Origin: Acidimicrobiales bacterium
Lineage (GTDB): Bacteria; Actinomycetota; Acidimicrobiia; Acidimicrobiales; SHLQ01
DNA length: 64,000 nucleotides
Direction of reading: 5' to 3'
Assembly: GCA_020629635.1 (NCBI GenBank)
Contig: JAHDCX010000005.1
Location: 64,721 to 128,720 of the forward strand
In this document: positions 17,780 through 25,614 of the stretch, in pieces
How positions within the stretch are numbered: position 1 is the stretch's first letter
Layout: each line of letters opens with the position of its first letter
Made by a program: the position numbers and the translations under genes
Notes under the pieces: model-generated
Database searches by the model: none
Told to the model about the DNA's origin: nothing
Seen by the model: the letters and a program-made list of their open reading frames with translations, nothing else

Positions 17780-17795
17780 TGACATGAACATGTCA
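17780..17795. promoter_or_regulatory. Family A palindrome, site A3 (bidirectional)
   Basis: TGACATGAACATGTCA, perfect arms extended by one further base pair on each side. Rightward, CATACT (17819-17824) begins 24 nt after the site and GTG 17831 lies 6 nt further on. Leftward, GATGAT begins 24 nt from the other end. Both divergent genes thus carry the same geometry. Confidence 0.7.
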
Positions 17796-17830
17796 TGTCG
17801 GAACGTGGATCTGATTCTCATACTGAAGGC

Positions 17831-19057
17831 GTGATCGACCAGCACCACTCCGACGCGCCGCTGAACATCGGGGTTCTGTCTCGCGCTCCCGAGGCATATT
17901 CAACCAAGCGAATCGTTGAGGCGATTCGGGATCGTGGGCATCAGCCTCGGGTTCTCGACACGCTCCGGTTCGCAATCGACCTTTCGGAGAGAAACCCCGA
18001 GTTGTTTCACCGTGGCAAGCGGATCGAAGAGATCGACGCCGTGATCCCGCGAATCGGTACGTCGATCACTTTCTACGGCCTTGCCGTACTTCGACAGTTC
18101 GAGCAGATGGATGTGTACACCCCCAACACGTCGAACGCCGTTGCGTCGTCGCGCGACAAGCTGCGTGCGAACCAGGTGCTGGCGAGGCACGGGATCGCCA
18201 TGCCCCGGACGACCTTCGTACAGAACCGCAACGACATACTCCCGGCGATCGAACGTGTCGGTGGCGCTCCGATCGTCATCAAGCTGCTCGAGGGCACACA
18301 GGGAATCGGCGTGATCCTCGCCCCCGATGTGAAGGTCGCCGAAGCCGTGATCGAAACACTGCATTCCACACGGCACAACGTGCTCGTTCAGGAGTTCATC
18401 GCGGAGAGCAAGGGTCGCGACATTCGAGCCTTCGTGGTTGGAGATCGCGTCGTTGGTGCGATGCGACGTGTCGCCAAACCGGGTGAGTTCCGGTCGAACG
18501 TGCACCGAGGTGGTCACGCAGAATCGATCGACCTCCCTGATGCCTTCGCCGAGACGGCCGTACGGTCGGCGCAGATCATGGGCCTCGAGGTCGCCGGCGT
18601 CGACATGCTCGAGGGCGCCGATGGTCCAATGGTGATGGAGGTCAACTCCTCACCGGGTCTCGAAGGCATCGAGGGGGCGACGGGTCTCGACATCGCTGGA
18701 GCCATCGTCGACCACGTCGCCTCCCGTATCGTGTTTCCTGACGTCGATGTCCGTCAGCGCCTGTCGGTCTCGGCGAACTACGGCGTGGCCGAACTCACCC
18801 TGAACGACGGAGCTGCGATCTTCGATCGTGCCGATACCGTCGGCGACCTTCGCGAGCTCGACATCACTGTCCTGACCCTTCACCACGATCGGACGGTGAT
18901 CCCTCACCCGCGCGATGGCCGTCCTCTTCATCCCGGCGATCGCGTCGTCTGCTTCGGCAACCTCGAGGTGCTGCGAACCCTCGTGCCGAAGCGGAAGCGA
19001 CGCGAACGGCTGCCGGAGATCAAGCCGCTCGAGACAGATCTCGAACCCACCTCGTGA
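17831..19057 (+). CDS. RimK-type ATP-grasp ligase fused to a C-terminal RCK (TrkA-C) domain
   Basis: 408 residues from GTG 17831. An ATG at 17795 lies inside the palindrome and is less likely. N-terminal RimK pre-ATP-grasp domain (INIGVLSRAP-like start, IDAVIPRIGTSITFYG) is followed by ATP-grasp with SSRDKLRANQVLARHGI, IVIKLLEGTQGIGVILA, DIRAFVVGDRV and the metal-binding VMEVNSSPGLEGIE. About 90 further residues match TrkA-C/RCK_C (LTLNDGAAIFDRADTV, PLHPGDRVVCFG). RimK relatives add glutamate or similar residues to protein C-termini. The RCK_C fusion would make the activity ligand-gated; that part is inference. Pairs functionally with the RimB-like gene at 14087. Confidence 0.88.
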   Translation: MIDQHHSDAPLNIGVLSRAPEAYSTKRIVEAIRDRGHQPRVLDTLRFAIDLSERNPELFHRGKRIEEIDAVIPRIGTSITFYGLAVLRQFEQMDVYTPNTSNAVASSRDKLRANQVLARHGIAMPRTTFVQNRNDILPAIERVGGAPIVIKLLEGTQGIGVILAPDVKVAEAVIETLHSTRHNVLVQEFIAESKGRDIRAFVVGDRVVGAMRRVAKPGEFRSNVHRGGHAESIDLPDAFAETAVRSAQIMGLEVAGVDMLEGADGPMVMEVNSSPGLEGIEGATGLDIAGAIVDHVASRIVFPDVDVRQRLSVSANYGVAELTLNDGAAIFDRADTVGDLRELDITVLTLHHDRTVIPHPRDGRPLHPGDRVVCFGNLEVLRTLVPKRKRRERLPEIKPLETDLEPTS

Positions 19058-19126
19058 CGAACCGCTGAACCGACCAACCGGTCGCCGGGATGACGTACAT
19101 CGCGTTTCTGTGCCAGCGTTGTCTCC

Positions 19127-20212
19127 GTGGAGGTGACCGAGCGTTGGTTCGAGCGCCAGTCGGGCCGCTTTCGTCGCAACGCCGACGCGGAGCGGTCTGA
19201 ATCGGACTGGTTCTGGCTCGATCTGGTCATCGACCCCAACGAACAGCCCGAGGCAGCCACCGAGCGTCTCGCAACTTTCGACTTCGACCAGCTTGCGATT
19301 CGTGATGCGCTTGGACCCGATGTCGATTTGCCGAAACACGAAGACTTCGATGATCACGTGTTGGTCGTACTGCGAGAACTCGCCGCCGACCGTGTGGAGA
19401 CCCATGAGATCAACGGCTTCCTCCACGGGTCCGGGTTGGTCACGATACGCCGAGAGGCCTCACCGGTCCTCACGGCGATCCATGATCTCGCTGACCGCGG
19501 CCGCAACTTCGATCTCGGCGGCCCCGACGAGCTCCTGGCGACGATCGCCGAGTCGGTTTGTCGGCGCTATCTGCTGTTCGAACGCATCATCGACGAAAAC
19601 CTCGAGCCCCTCACCGAGATGGCGCTCGCCGCAGACCCACATCTCCTCGAAGAACTGACCGGGCTCCGGAGATCGGTTGCCGAAGTACGGGGGCTCCTAC
19701 GGCCCCATCGGGACGTTTTCGACGAGCTTCGCCAACCGACACCGCTGGTCACCGAAGCTGGTCGGCGACGATTCTCCGACGCCTATGACACGGCAAGTCG
19801 CGCCGTGCACGAGCTCGACGGCGCACGGACTGCAATGGCGGAGATCCTCGGTGCCTACCAGGGCGCCGAGGCCAGGAAAGCAACCGAGATCACTCGGGTA
19901 CTGACCGTCTACGCCGCAGTACTGCTGCCACTCGCGTTGATGGCCGCAATCTTCGGCATGAACGTCGAGATTCCCGCTGGGGACTCGCCGCGAGCGCTCC
20001 TCTACATCGTCGGAGCGATGCTCGCCGGGGCCGTGCTGTCTCTGCTCGTCTTCTTCCGGCTCGGGTGGCTCAACAGCCCGCAGCGTCGGCGACCATCAGA
20101 AACCGCCATCTCGAGGAGTGTGCTCGAAGCTGTCCGCTCGCCAACCACGGTCGACCTCGCAGAGCGCCGTTCGAATCCGCGCCGGAAAAAGCTCAGTCGA
20201 CGACGGCAGTGA
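19127..20212 (+). CDS. CorA-family divalent cation transporter
   Basis: 361 residues from GTG 19127. A soluble alpha/beta N-domain and long helices are followed by two C-terminal membrane helices. The signature GMN lies near residue 277 (IFGMNVEIP), defining the CorA/MRS2 superfamily. A basic tail (RRSNPRRKKLSRRRQ) ends the protein. Role: Mg2+ (or Zn2+/Co2+) passage through a pentameric inner-membrane channel. It is 69 nt after the RimK-like gene, possibly with its own promoter. A TGACGTACAT half-palindrome upstream does not meet the family A consensus. Confidence 0.88.
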   Translation: MEVTERWFERQSGRFRRNADAERSESDWFWLDLVIDPNEQPEAATERLATFDFDQLAIRDALGPDVDLPKHEDFDDHVLVVLRELAADRVETHEINGFLHGSGLVTIRREASPVLTAIHDLADRGRNFDLGGPDELLATIAESVCRRYLLFERIIDENLEPLTEMALAADPHLLEELTGLRRSVAEVRGLLRPHRDVFDELRQPTPLVTEAGRRRFSDAYDTASRAVHELDGARTAMAEILGAYQGAEARKATEITRVLTVYAAVLLPLALMAAIFGMNVEIPAGDSPRALLYIVGAMLAGAVLSLLVFFRLGWLNSPQRRRPSETAISRSVLEAVRSPTTVDLAERRSNPRRKKLSRRRQ

Positions 20213-20254
20213 TGGCGCAATCGCCGTTGAACGCATCTCCGTTCGACTCGCTGT

Positions 20255-20827
20255 TCAGCGAGCCACCGGTGCGCTGTCGAGCAAGTGAACAATCCCGTCC
20301 TGCACGGGAACATTGCCTCGCAGAATTCGCGCTCCTCCGATCGTGCCCGCTGCGGCATCGACGGCTACCTCGTTTCCATCGGAAAACGTCGCGGACGACT
20401 CGCGCATCAACGAAAGGTCAGACATCACGCCATCGATGGTGAAGATCGCCGCATCACCGTGTGAACTCGGCGCGACGACGACAAACCACGTGTAGGGAAG
20501 TACAGGGTGCGGATCGATCGGGTGCTCTGCAAGCCAGTCCGACGCATGTTCGAGTCCTTCCGAAGAGGCGAGCAGCTCTGACACGGTCAACGATGAAGGG
20601 CGCCGTGGTAGCTCAAAGTGAGGCGGTTGGTCAACGACTGCGACGGACTCGACGACCCCGGGGTCTGTGGGGCCGATGATGGCTTGGGCGGCGACCGCGA
20701 TGAGGACGACGATCACCGCATAGGCGAATCGGAAGCTGGGCCGCCGACCACCGAAGCTGCTGCTGGCATCGTGCAGCCCTGCGCCAAGGTGGGTGATCGA
20801 CGGAGCGCCTTTGAGAGTCAGGGTCAT
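20255..20827 (-). CDS. Membrane-anchored divergent fasciclin-like protein
   Basis: 190 residues. A short cytoplasmic N-terminus and one helix (FAYAVIVVLIAVAAQAII) are followed by an extracytoplasmic domain. It has the outline of FAS1: SSLTVSELLASSEG, then YTWFVVVAPS in place of FTVFAPTD, and DGIVHLLDSAPVAR matching the H-x-[VI]-D end motif. The central region is reduced, so adhesion activity is doubtful. AAGG lies 7 nt before ATG 20827. It diverges from the lipoprotein gene at 20959 across palindrome A4. It is a second fasciclin-type gene in the window. Confidence 0.65.
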   Translation of the reverse strand: MTLTLKGAPSITHLGAGLHDASSSFGGRRPSFRFAYAVIVVLIAVAAQAIIGPTDPGVVESVAVVDQPPHFELPRRPSSLTVSELLASSEGLEHASDWLAEHPIDPHPVLPYTWFVVVAPSSHGDAAIFTIDGVMSDLSLMRESSATFSDGNEVAVDAAAGTIGGARILRGNVPVQDGIVHLLDSAPVAR

Positions 20828-20908
20828 GGGAACACCTTGCCCAAACGCCCTGATCCGTCACCTGGCACAGAAATGTCATCGTGGCCGGCGGATGACTCTG
20901 CTGGACGA

Positions 20909-20924
20909 TGACATGTTCATGTCA
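20909..20924. promoter_or_regulatory. Family A palindrome, site A4
   Basis: TGACATGTTCATGTCA, perfect arms with one extra flanking pair. GATCAT (20947-20952) follows 22 nt after its end, and ATG 20959 is 6 nt later. It lies between the divergent fasciclin-like and lipoprotein genes. Confidence 0.68.
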
Positions 20925-20958
20925 TGACCTTTTGAACTGGCGAGCGGATCATGTGGTC

Positions 20959-21207
20959 ATGCTCAATCAACGACGTTTCGTTCCGGCCACAACGCTGGCT
21001 CTCGTTGTGCTCATCACCACATCCTGCGGCCCCCTGGCGCTCCCGACCCAACAGATCGTCCCCGTTCCTGAAACGCCGGTGATCGTGGGCAACCATGGCG
21101 ACACAGTCGTCTCCGACCGCGACGGCACACCGATGACGGTCATCGTCGTCGACGGCCAGACCGGACTCCTCGGGCCAGCCCCGACCCTGCCGCCGGTGAC
21201 ACCATGA
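20959..21207 (+). CDS. Small lipoprotein
   Basis: 82 residues. Signal peptide with lipobox LITTSCG (Cys at about 23), then a Pro/Val-rich tail (VPVPETPVIVGNHGDTVV). The start has no ribosome-binding site and follows a -10-like hexamer by 6 nt, compatible with leaderless expression from A4. It overlaps the next gene by ATGA. Function unknown; lipid-anchored outside the membrane. Confidence 0.78.
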   Translation: MLNQRRFVPATTLALVVLITTSCGPLALPTQQIVPVPETPVIVGNHGDTVVSDRDGTPMTVIVVDGQTGLLGPAPTLPPVTP

Positions 21208-21659
21208 GCGCCATCGATTCGGCGCAGGCAATTCGCCTGCGATTCGGTGACCTCATCTCGCTCGACGACAGGCGCTCCGGCGTCCTCGAAGGCTTCGAAG
21301 TGAGCCGGGTGCACGGCCGGCTCGAAAACCTGATCGTGCGCGTTGACGCCGAAATGACACTGCTCGTCGGGGCCGCCGTCATGACTCGCGCCACGGCCGA
21401 ATCTGGCGCCGTTTCGGTGCTGCCCCAAACCGCCTGGCCGGTGGTCGACGACCACCTCACCCGACTCGTCGTCGGCGCACGGATCCAGACCGAACTCGCC
21501 AACGGCGTGCTCCGTTGGATTGCAATCGACGACGACCGACGAATCATCTCGGCCGGCTGGCGCACAGACGAGTGCAACGGAATCCGTCTCGATCTCGATG
21601 CGCTGTTTTGCCACGTCGATGGCGACGGATTTCACGGCCGCTACGGCTGGCACAACTGA
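21204..21659 (+). CDS. Hypothetical protein coupled to lipoprotein
   Basis: 151 residues, acidic, beta-rich, without signal or membrane segment. Notable stretches are IRLRFGDLISLDDRRSGVL and a C-terminal CHVDGDGFHGRYGW. The start overlaps the lipoprotein stop (ATGA). Family not recognised; cytoplasmic. The preceding lipoprotein and this protein form a two-gene unit of the family A regulon. Confidence 0.72.
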   Translation: MSAIDSAQAIRLRFGDLISLDDRRSGVLEGFEVSRVHGRLENLIVRVDAEMTLLVGAAVMTRATAESGAVSVLPQTAWPVVDDHLTRLVVGARIQTELANGVLRWIAIDDDRRIISAGWRTDECNGIRLDLDALFCHVDGDGFHGRYGWHN

Positions 21660-21674
21660 TCCCCAGGTCGCGGG

Positions 21675-21690
21675 TGACACGAACACGTCA
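21675..21690. promoter_or_regulatory. Family A palindrome, site A5
   Basis: TGACACGAACACGTCA. CATCGT (21714-21719) starts exactly 24 nt after its end. Transcription would begin near 21726, leaving a 39-nt leader that contains AAAGGAG before ATG 21765. Confidence 0.68.
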
Positions 21691-21764
21691 TGTGCGACAC
21701 CTGGGCCCTCCGGCATCGTGACAACTGGCCGAGATCTCCTCGGCCCACCAACCAAAGGAGCACC

Positions 21765-21998
21765 ATGGGTTTCATTCTCAGCTTGTTCGTGATCGGTGTC
21801 GGAGCCGTGCTCCGCTACGCGATCAGCGTCGAGACGAACGGGGTCGACCTTCCCCTCATCGGGACGATCGTCATGGCCGTCGGCATCGCATCCGCAGTCG
21901 CCACGGCCGTCGACTGGGCACGCGATGCCTGGTTCGAAGCCGAAGAACTCGAACACCACGACGACCGCCCCCGCGTCAGCGAACCGATCACAAACTGA
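21765..21998 (+). CDS. DUF6458-like small membrane protein
   Basis: 77 residues. Two helices (ILSLFVIGVGAVLRYAISV and IGTIVMAVGIASAVATAV) are separated by a short TNGVDLPL loop, with an acidic His-containing tail. The pattern GAVLRYAI...I-G-x-I-x-M-x-V-G matches the actinobacterial DUF6458 family of unknown function. ATG 21765 is preceded by AAAGGAG. Transcribed from site A5 and ended by the hairpin at 22010-22049. Confidence 0.8.
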   Translation: MGFILSLFVIGVGAVLRYAISVETNGVDLPLIGTIVMAVGIASAVATAVDWARDAWFEAEELEHHDDRPRVSEPITN

Positions 21999-22009
21999 TC
22001 GTGTTCAAC

Positions 22010-22049
22010 CGAACCGGCCGGGTCCGCCCATCCACGCCCGGCCGGTTCG
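22010..22049. terminator. Strong hairpin between convergent genes
   Basis: CGAACCGGCCGGG (22010-22022) and its exact reverse complement (22037-22049) form a 13-bp GC-rich stem with a 14-nt loop. It sits between the DUF6458 gene and the minus-strand gene ending at 22117, so it can serve both. No T-run follows. Confidence 0.65.
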
Positions 22050-22116
22050 CGCTCTACACGCCTCCCTGAGGGGGGCAATGGCACACCCACATCGACGTCC
22101 GAGATCGGCCCGGAGA

Positions 22117-22608
22117 TCATGTGGGTCGAGAGTCCGGGCGAGCGGAGCCTTCGCCTGTGGCAGCGCCGATGTCGTGGAGAAAGTTGTCCAGGGGCGGTTC
22201 AAGGGTCGCAGCATCGGTTTCGACTGGCACGACCGGGGTACTCGACGTCATTGGCGGATTGGTGGTGGTGAGCGGGCTGGCCGTCGTCCCCGAAGTCGAT
22301 TGCGTGCCGTCTTCGATCGTCGTCGGTGTCACGATGACCGACGGAACCTCCCGATCAACATCGTCCTGCTCTGACTCGACCGCAGCGGCGACAGGCGTTC
22401 CGAGATCGACAACCGACCGAGCGCCTGAAACTGGAGCGTTGCGACCCGCAACGACAACGGCACCGAGGACCACGACTCCGGCACCGAGTCCGAGCAGGGC
22501 AACGGCGCCGATGATCCGGAGAATCGGATGGTCGGACGCCCAAGGAGATCTCGGGTCTGTTGACTTCGTGTGTGCTCGATCGGCGATGAACGTGGGCATC
22601 TTGGGCAT
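22117..22608 (-). CDS. Single-pass membrane protein with Thr/Pro-rich extracellular linker
   Basis: 163 residues. A cytoplasmic start, one helix (IIGAVALLGLGAGVVVLGAVVVAG at about 32-55) and a Ser/Thr/Pro/Val-rich outside part (TPTTIEDGTQSTSGTTAS). AAGGA touches ATG 22608, so the second ATG at 22599 (9-nt spacing) may be the true start. No family recognised. Read away from palindrome A6 on the minus strand. Confidence 0.72.
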   Translation of the reverse strand: MPKMPTFIADRAHTKSTDPRSPWASDHPILRIIGAVALLGLGAGVVVLGAVVVAGRNAPVSGARSVVDLGTPVAAAVESEQDDVDREVPSVIVTPTTIEDGTQSTSGTTASPLTTTNPPMTSSTPVVPVETDAATLEPPLDNFLHDIGAATGEGSARPDSRPT

Positions 22609-22681
22609 TCCTTGGCTCGTGCGGCAACGAGAATTCGTCGCTCTCGGAGCGAAGTGTCATCGCACAGCGTCCGACGGGCCA

Positions 22682-22697
22682 TGACGCAGATGTGTCA
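22682..22697. promoter_or_regulatory. Family A palindrome, site A6
   Basis: TGACGCAGATGTGTCA on the plus strand, which reads TGACACATCTGCGTCA on the minus strand, identical to A2. On the minus strand GACACT (22658-22653) begins 24 nt away. It serves the membrane-protein gene to its left. The rightward side has no such hexamer. Confidence 0.68.
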
Positions 22698-22728
22698 ACA
22701 CGCCAAATGACCAACCTGGCTCCTCGTC

Positions 22729-22821
22729 GTGGTTCTCGTCGGAATTGTCGGCCCGGTCCTCTATCTGACGATCGCCCGACCACGCCTCAACGAAGCAAAC
22801 TCGCACTTGCCTGCCGCCTGA
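22729..22821 (+). CDS. Possible micro-protein or gene remnant
   Basis: GTG at 22729 opens a 30-residue frame with one hydrophobic helix, VVLVGIVGPVLYLTIARPR, resembling the N-terminal helix of phospholipase-nuclease (PLDc_N-type) small membrane proteins. The same frame is coding-like for four codons upstream but is then blocked by TGA, so this could be a 5'-truncated remnant. No ribosome-binding site. Weakly supported. Confidence 0.25.
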   Translation: MVLVGIVGPVLYLTIARPRLNEANSHLPAA

Positions 22822-22869
22822 ACGGGCCCGGCAACGTGCGGCGATGTCGCGTCGGCCGCCAGAACGCGG

Positions 22870-22930
22870 GCCGGCGCCGCAGCCCGAAGGCATGCGGCGC
22901 CGGCTCTTCCCCACCGGAACGGCGGTGGGG
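22870..22930. terminator. Double hairpin downstream of dps
   Basis: Two adjacent stems: GCCGGCGCCGCA (22870-22881) with its exact complement at 22893-22904, and CCCCACCG (22909-22916) with CGGTGGGG (22923-22930). They follow the stop of the minus-strand dps gene by about 20 nt. The arrangement suggests strong transcription termination. Confidence 0.65.
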
Positions 22931-22951
22931 TCTCACGGGAGGACCCGGACC

Positions 22952-23443
22952 TCAGGGGACCATCTTCGCGACGTGTGATCGGACCAGCCATTGGAAGAAC
23001 TCCAACGTGGCCGTCTGCGAAATGAGCAGGTCCTCGGTGACCGGATCCGGCTCAGCCGCCGCGATGGCCTCCCGGTGGTCGAGGATGATCCCTGAGTACA
23101 CGCTGTCGAGCGCGTGGAGGTGGAGGTCGGACTCCGCTCTTCCGAGCGGGTAGTCGGACCAGGTGCGCTGAGAAACGAGATGTTGAGGCGTGCCGATCGG
23201 TTCTCCTCCGAGAACTCGAAGACGTTCGGCCAGCGCATCCGACATCGATCGGACCTCGACGACATGCTCGTCGAGCATCTCGTGAATGGCGATGAAGTTC
23301 GGCCCGATCACGTTCCAATGGACGTGTTTCAGCGTCAATGCGAGGTCGATCAGACTGTTCAGGCGCTGCTGGAGGACGGCGTGAATTTCTCGGACGCTGT
23401 CGAGTTCCAGGCCATCGATCGCTGGGGTTCGGACGGTGCTCAT
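22952..23443 (-). CDS. dps: Dps-family ferritin-like DNA-protection protein
   Basis: 163 residues from ATG 23443, with AAAGG 5 nt before it; the longer frame lacks support. The four-helix ferritin fold is seen, with the Dps ferroxidase signature LTLKHVHWNVIGPNFIAIHE followed by LDEHVVEVRSMSDALAERLR. Family role: oxidises Fe2+ with H2O2, stores iron and binds DNA in stress or stationary phase as a dodecamer. It lies beside the partner-switching sigma locus, a common target class. No family A palindrome precedes it. Confidence 0.92.
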   Translation of the reverse strand: MSTVRTPAIDGLELDSVREIHAVLQQRLNSLIDLALTLKHVHWNVIGPNFIAIHEMLDEHVVEVRSMSDALAERLRVLGGEPIGTPQHLVSQRTWSDYPLGRAESDLHLHALDSVYSGIILDHREAIAAAEPDPVTEDLLISQTATLEFFQWLVRSHVAKMVP

Positions 23444-23523
23444 GGGTGCCTTTCTGTTGGCTTCACTTGGGGTGTACCCAGCTGCAGCGGTCCTCAAACT
23501 CAAATTCCCCCTGGAGAGGTCGA

Positions 23524-25599
23524 TCACCTGTCCCCGAAGCTCGCTCGGACAACGGTTCCCGATCCTGTCGAAAAGACGGACAGGTCCGACAAGAGCGCAG
23601 TCATCGCCAAACCTCGGCCGCGAACCTCCGACGGTTCGGGCATGTCGGGAACGTGGCTGAACGGTTCGCCCGGATTCTCGACCTCGATGACCACGGAGCG
23701 CTCGGGACCGGTCACGACCTGTCCCCTGAGGACGACGATGCCATCTTCATCACATGCCGTTCTGGCGTTGGTGACGAGTTCGGTCACCACGAGGAGCACG
23801 TCGTCGAGACGAACCTCGGCGGGGTCCAACCAACGGCGTACGGTCTCGCGAACGTCAGCGAGATCGGCAGTACCGGCGGGAGCCGACCAGAGGACATCCA
23901 TCGACCGACTCTCTGCCGGGCGGCGGATCGCGAGTACGGCCACGTCGTCGTCCCGCTCGACCGGAAGGCGCTCGGTCAATCTGAGGGCGAGGTCCTCGGC
24001 GTTTCGGAACCGCACTGTTGCGAGCTGTTCGTCGAGTCGAGCCTCAGACACGACGAAGGATTCCGAACGCCGCTCGATCAACCCATCGGTGAAGGCAACG
24101 AACGTGTCCCCGACGCCCAGGTGCACGACGTCTTCTCGATAGTGCGATGGCCCGTAGCCAAGCAAAGGATCACCAAGCGGGCCGATGGCGCTCACGGATC
24201 CGTCGCGCCTGATGAGGCGAGGCTGCGGGTGCCCTGCGTTGGCCATGATCAACTCACCGGATTCGATGTCGACGAAGCCACACACGCAGGTCACGAGCGT
24301 GCGCTTGCCCGATCGTTTCAAGTACCAGTCGACGGCGCGCAGCACCTGAGCTGGAGACGTCTCCTCGAAGGCGAGCACCCCGATGGCATGGCGTATTCGA
24401 GCGATCGCTTTGGACGCCTCGAGGTCATGGCCGGACGCGTCCGCAATCACGAACGAGACCCGTCGATCATCGAGCGAGATGACATCATAGAGATCGCCGC
24501 CGACTCGTTGATGAACGGTTGGCGGCAAGTACCGTCCGCCAACCTCGAGGTCGGGCACAACCGGCAGCTGCGTCGGCAAAGCGATCGTTTCGAGCAGTTG
24601 CGCATGTCGTCTCGCCCGCTGGTAGCCGACCGCACGATCCAAGCCTTGTTCGGTGAGCTCGGCGAGCCGCTGCATGTGCGCAGACGGTTCAGGGCTTGCC
24701 AGCGGCTGGGCGAATCCGAGTCCGATGACCGCGGCGGCGGTGCCTCCCGCACGGCTCCTGACTGGGAGTGCCACGAACGACGAGATGGAGAGCGAGGAGA
24801 CCGCTTCGTCGAAGACCGGCCAGGCCCGGAAGTCCTCGTCTGACCCGAGCACGACAGGACGCCCATCACGAGCGGCGACCGCCATGGGTATCGGGGCCGA
24901 CAACGGCGCGGTCGGCCACGCTTCAGCAACCGCACCATCGACCCCGATGCCGTGAACGAACCTGAGCAGGCCATCCTCGACGAGCGCGGTGGAGATCAGT
25001 GCTGCGCCGAGCGTCTCGGTACCGTGCCGCCCAACTGCTTCGGCAACGGCATCGACGGTCCAGGCGCGGTTGACCGCCGCCGCCAGAGTGGCGAGCGGAT
25101 CTGCCATCTCTGTCGATCCGACCGCAGGCCAAACGTTGCCTGCTGCGAACATCGAGATGGCTTCGAGCAGCCGGTTGAGCACGTCGAGATCAACGGTTCG
25201 GACACCGTGGAGCGACGTCGGTGCCACGCACGCTGCCGCACGCCCTGGGAGCGGGCACCACAAGAGATCGCCGTTTGGTCCGATTGGCAGAATCCCGCTT
25301 GCTCGATCGGACACCGAGAGCTGCTCGAGCACGTCGACAGATTCGCCGAGCACGCGAGCCATCCATGCGTCGCTGGCCTCGGTCTGACCGGATGAGTCGA
25401 CGGCGACCAGGTCACCGTCCGGTGGCACCAGACACATATCTGCGACGCCGACGATTCGCTCGACGATGGCGTGGAGGTTCTGTGCAAGTTCGACGAACCG
25501 GGTTCTGTCGCCGAACGGCGATGTCTCCTCGTCAGTGGGCCGCACGACATCCGACGGTAGTCGGTGGGGCCAGACAAGCCGTCGCCGGTCACCGAGCAC
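23524..25599 (-). CDS. PP2C/SpoIIE serine phosphatase with C-terminal RsbW-like kinase domain
   Basis: 691 residues from GTG 25599. An upstream extension would cross the divergent sigma-gene start and is not supported. Order: an N-terminal GAF-like segment; a second GAF near 210-370 (ALISTALVEDGLLRF...SSFVALPVRSRAG); SpoIIE phosphatase with RVGGDLYDVISL, FVIADASGHD and VAFTDGLIERRS; and finally HATPase_c with N-box DVLLVVTELVTNARTA and G-box SEVRGRGLAM. Family role: dephosphorylates an RsbV-type antagonist to release a SigB-like sigma factor, while the kinase domain can do the reverse. Divergent, 15 nt from the sigma gene. Cytoplasmic; the signal is unknown. Confidence 0.9.
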   Translation of the reverse strand: MLGDRRRLVWPHRLPSDVVRPTDEETSPFGDRTRFVELAQNLHAIVERIVGVADMCLVPPDGDLVAVDSSGQTEASDAWMARVLGESVDVLEQLSVSDRASGILPIGPNGDLLWCPLPGRAAACVAPTSLHGVRTVDLDVLNRLLEAISMFAAGNVWPAVGSTEMADPLATLAAAVNRAWTVDAVAEAVGRHGTETLGAALISTALVEDGLLRFVHGIGVDGAVAEAWPTAPLSAPIPMAVAARDGRPVVLGSDEDFRAWPVFDEAVSSLSISSFVALPVRSRAGGTAAAVIGLGFAQPLASPEPSAHMQRLAELTEQGLDRAVGYQRARRHAQLLETIALPTQLPVVPDLEVGGRYLPPTVHQRVGGDLYDVISLDDRRVSFVIADASGHDLEASKAIARIRHAIGVLAFEETSPAQVLRAVDWYLKRSGKRTLVTCVCGFVDIESGELIMANAGHPQPRLIRRDGSVSAIGPLGDPLLGYGPSHYREDVVHLGVGDTFVAFTDGLIERRSESFVVSEARLDEQLATVRFRNAEDLALRLTERLPVERDDDVAVLAIRRPAESRSMDVLWSAPAGTADLADVRETVRRWLDPAEVRLDDVLLVVTELVTNARTACDEDGIVVLRGQVVTGPERSVVIEVENPGEPFSHVPDMPEPSEVRGRGLAMTALLSDLSVFSTGSGTVVRASFGDR

Positions 25600-25614
25600 T
25601 AGGTTGGTTTCAGC

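Noticed and set aside
19091-19106. TGACGTACATCGCGTT upstream of the CorA gene as a family A site
   Set aside because: The right arm reads CGTT instead of GTCA and the following spacing does not fit.
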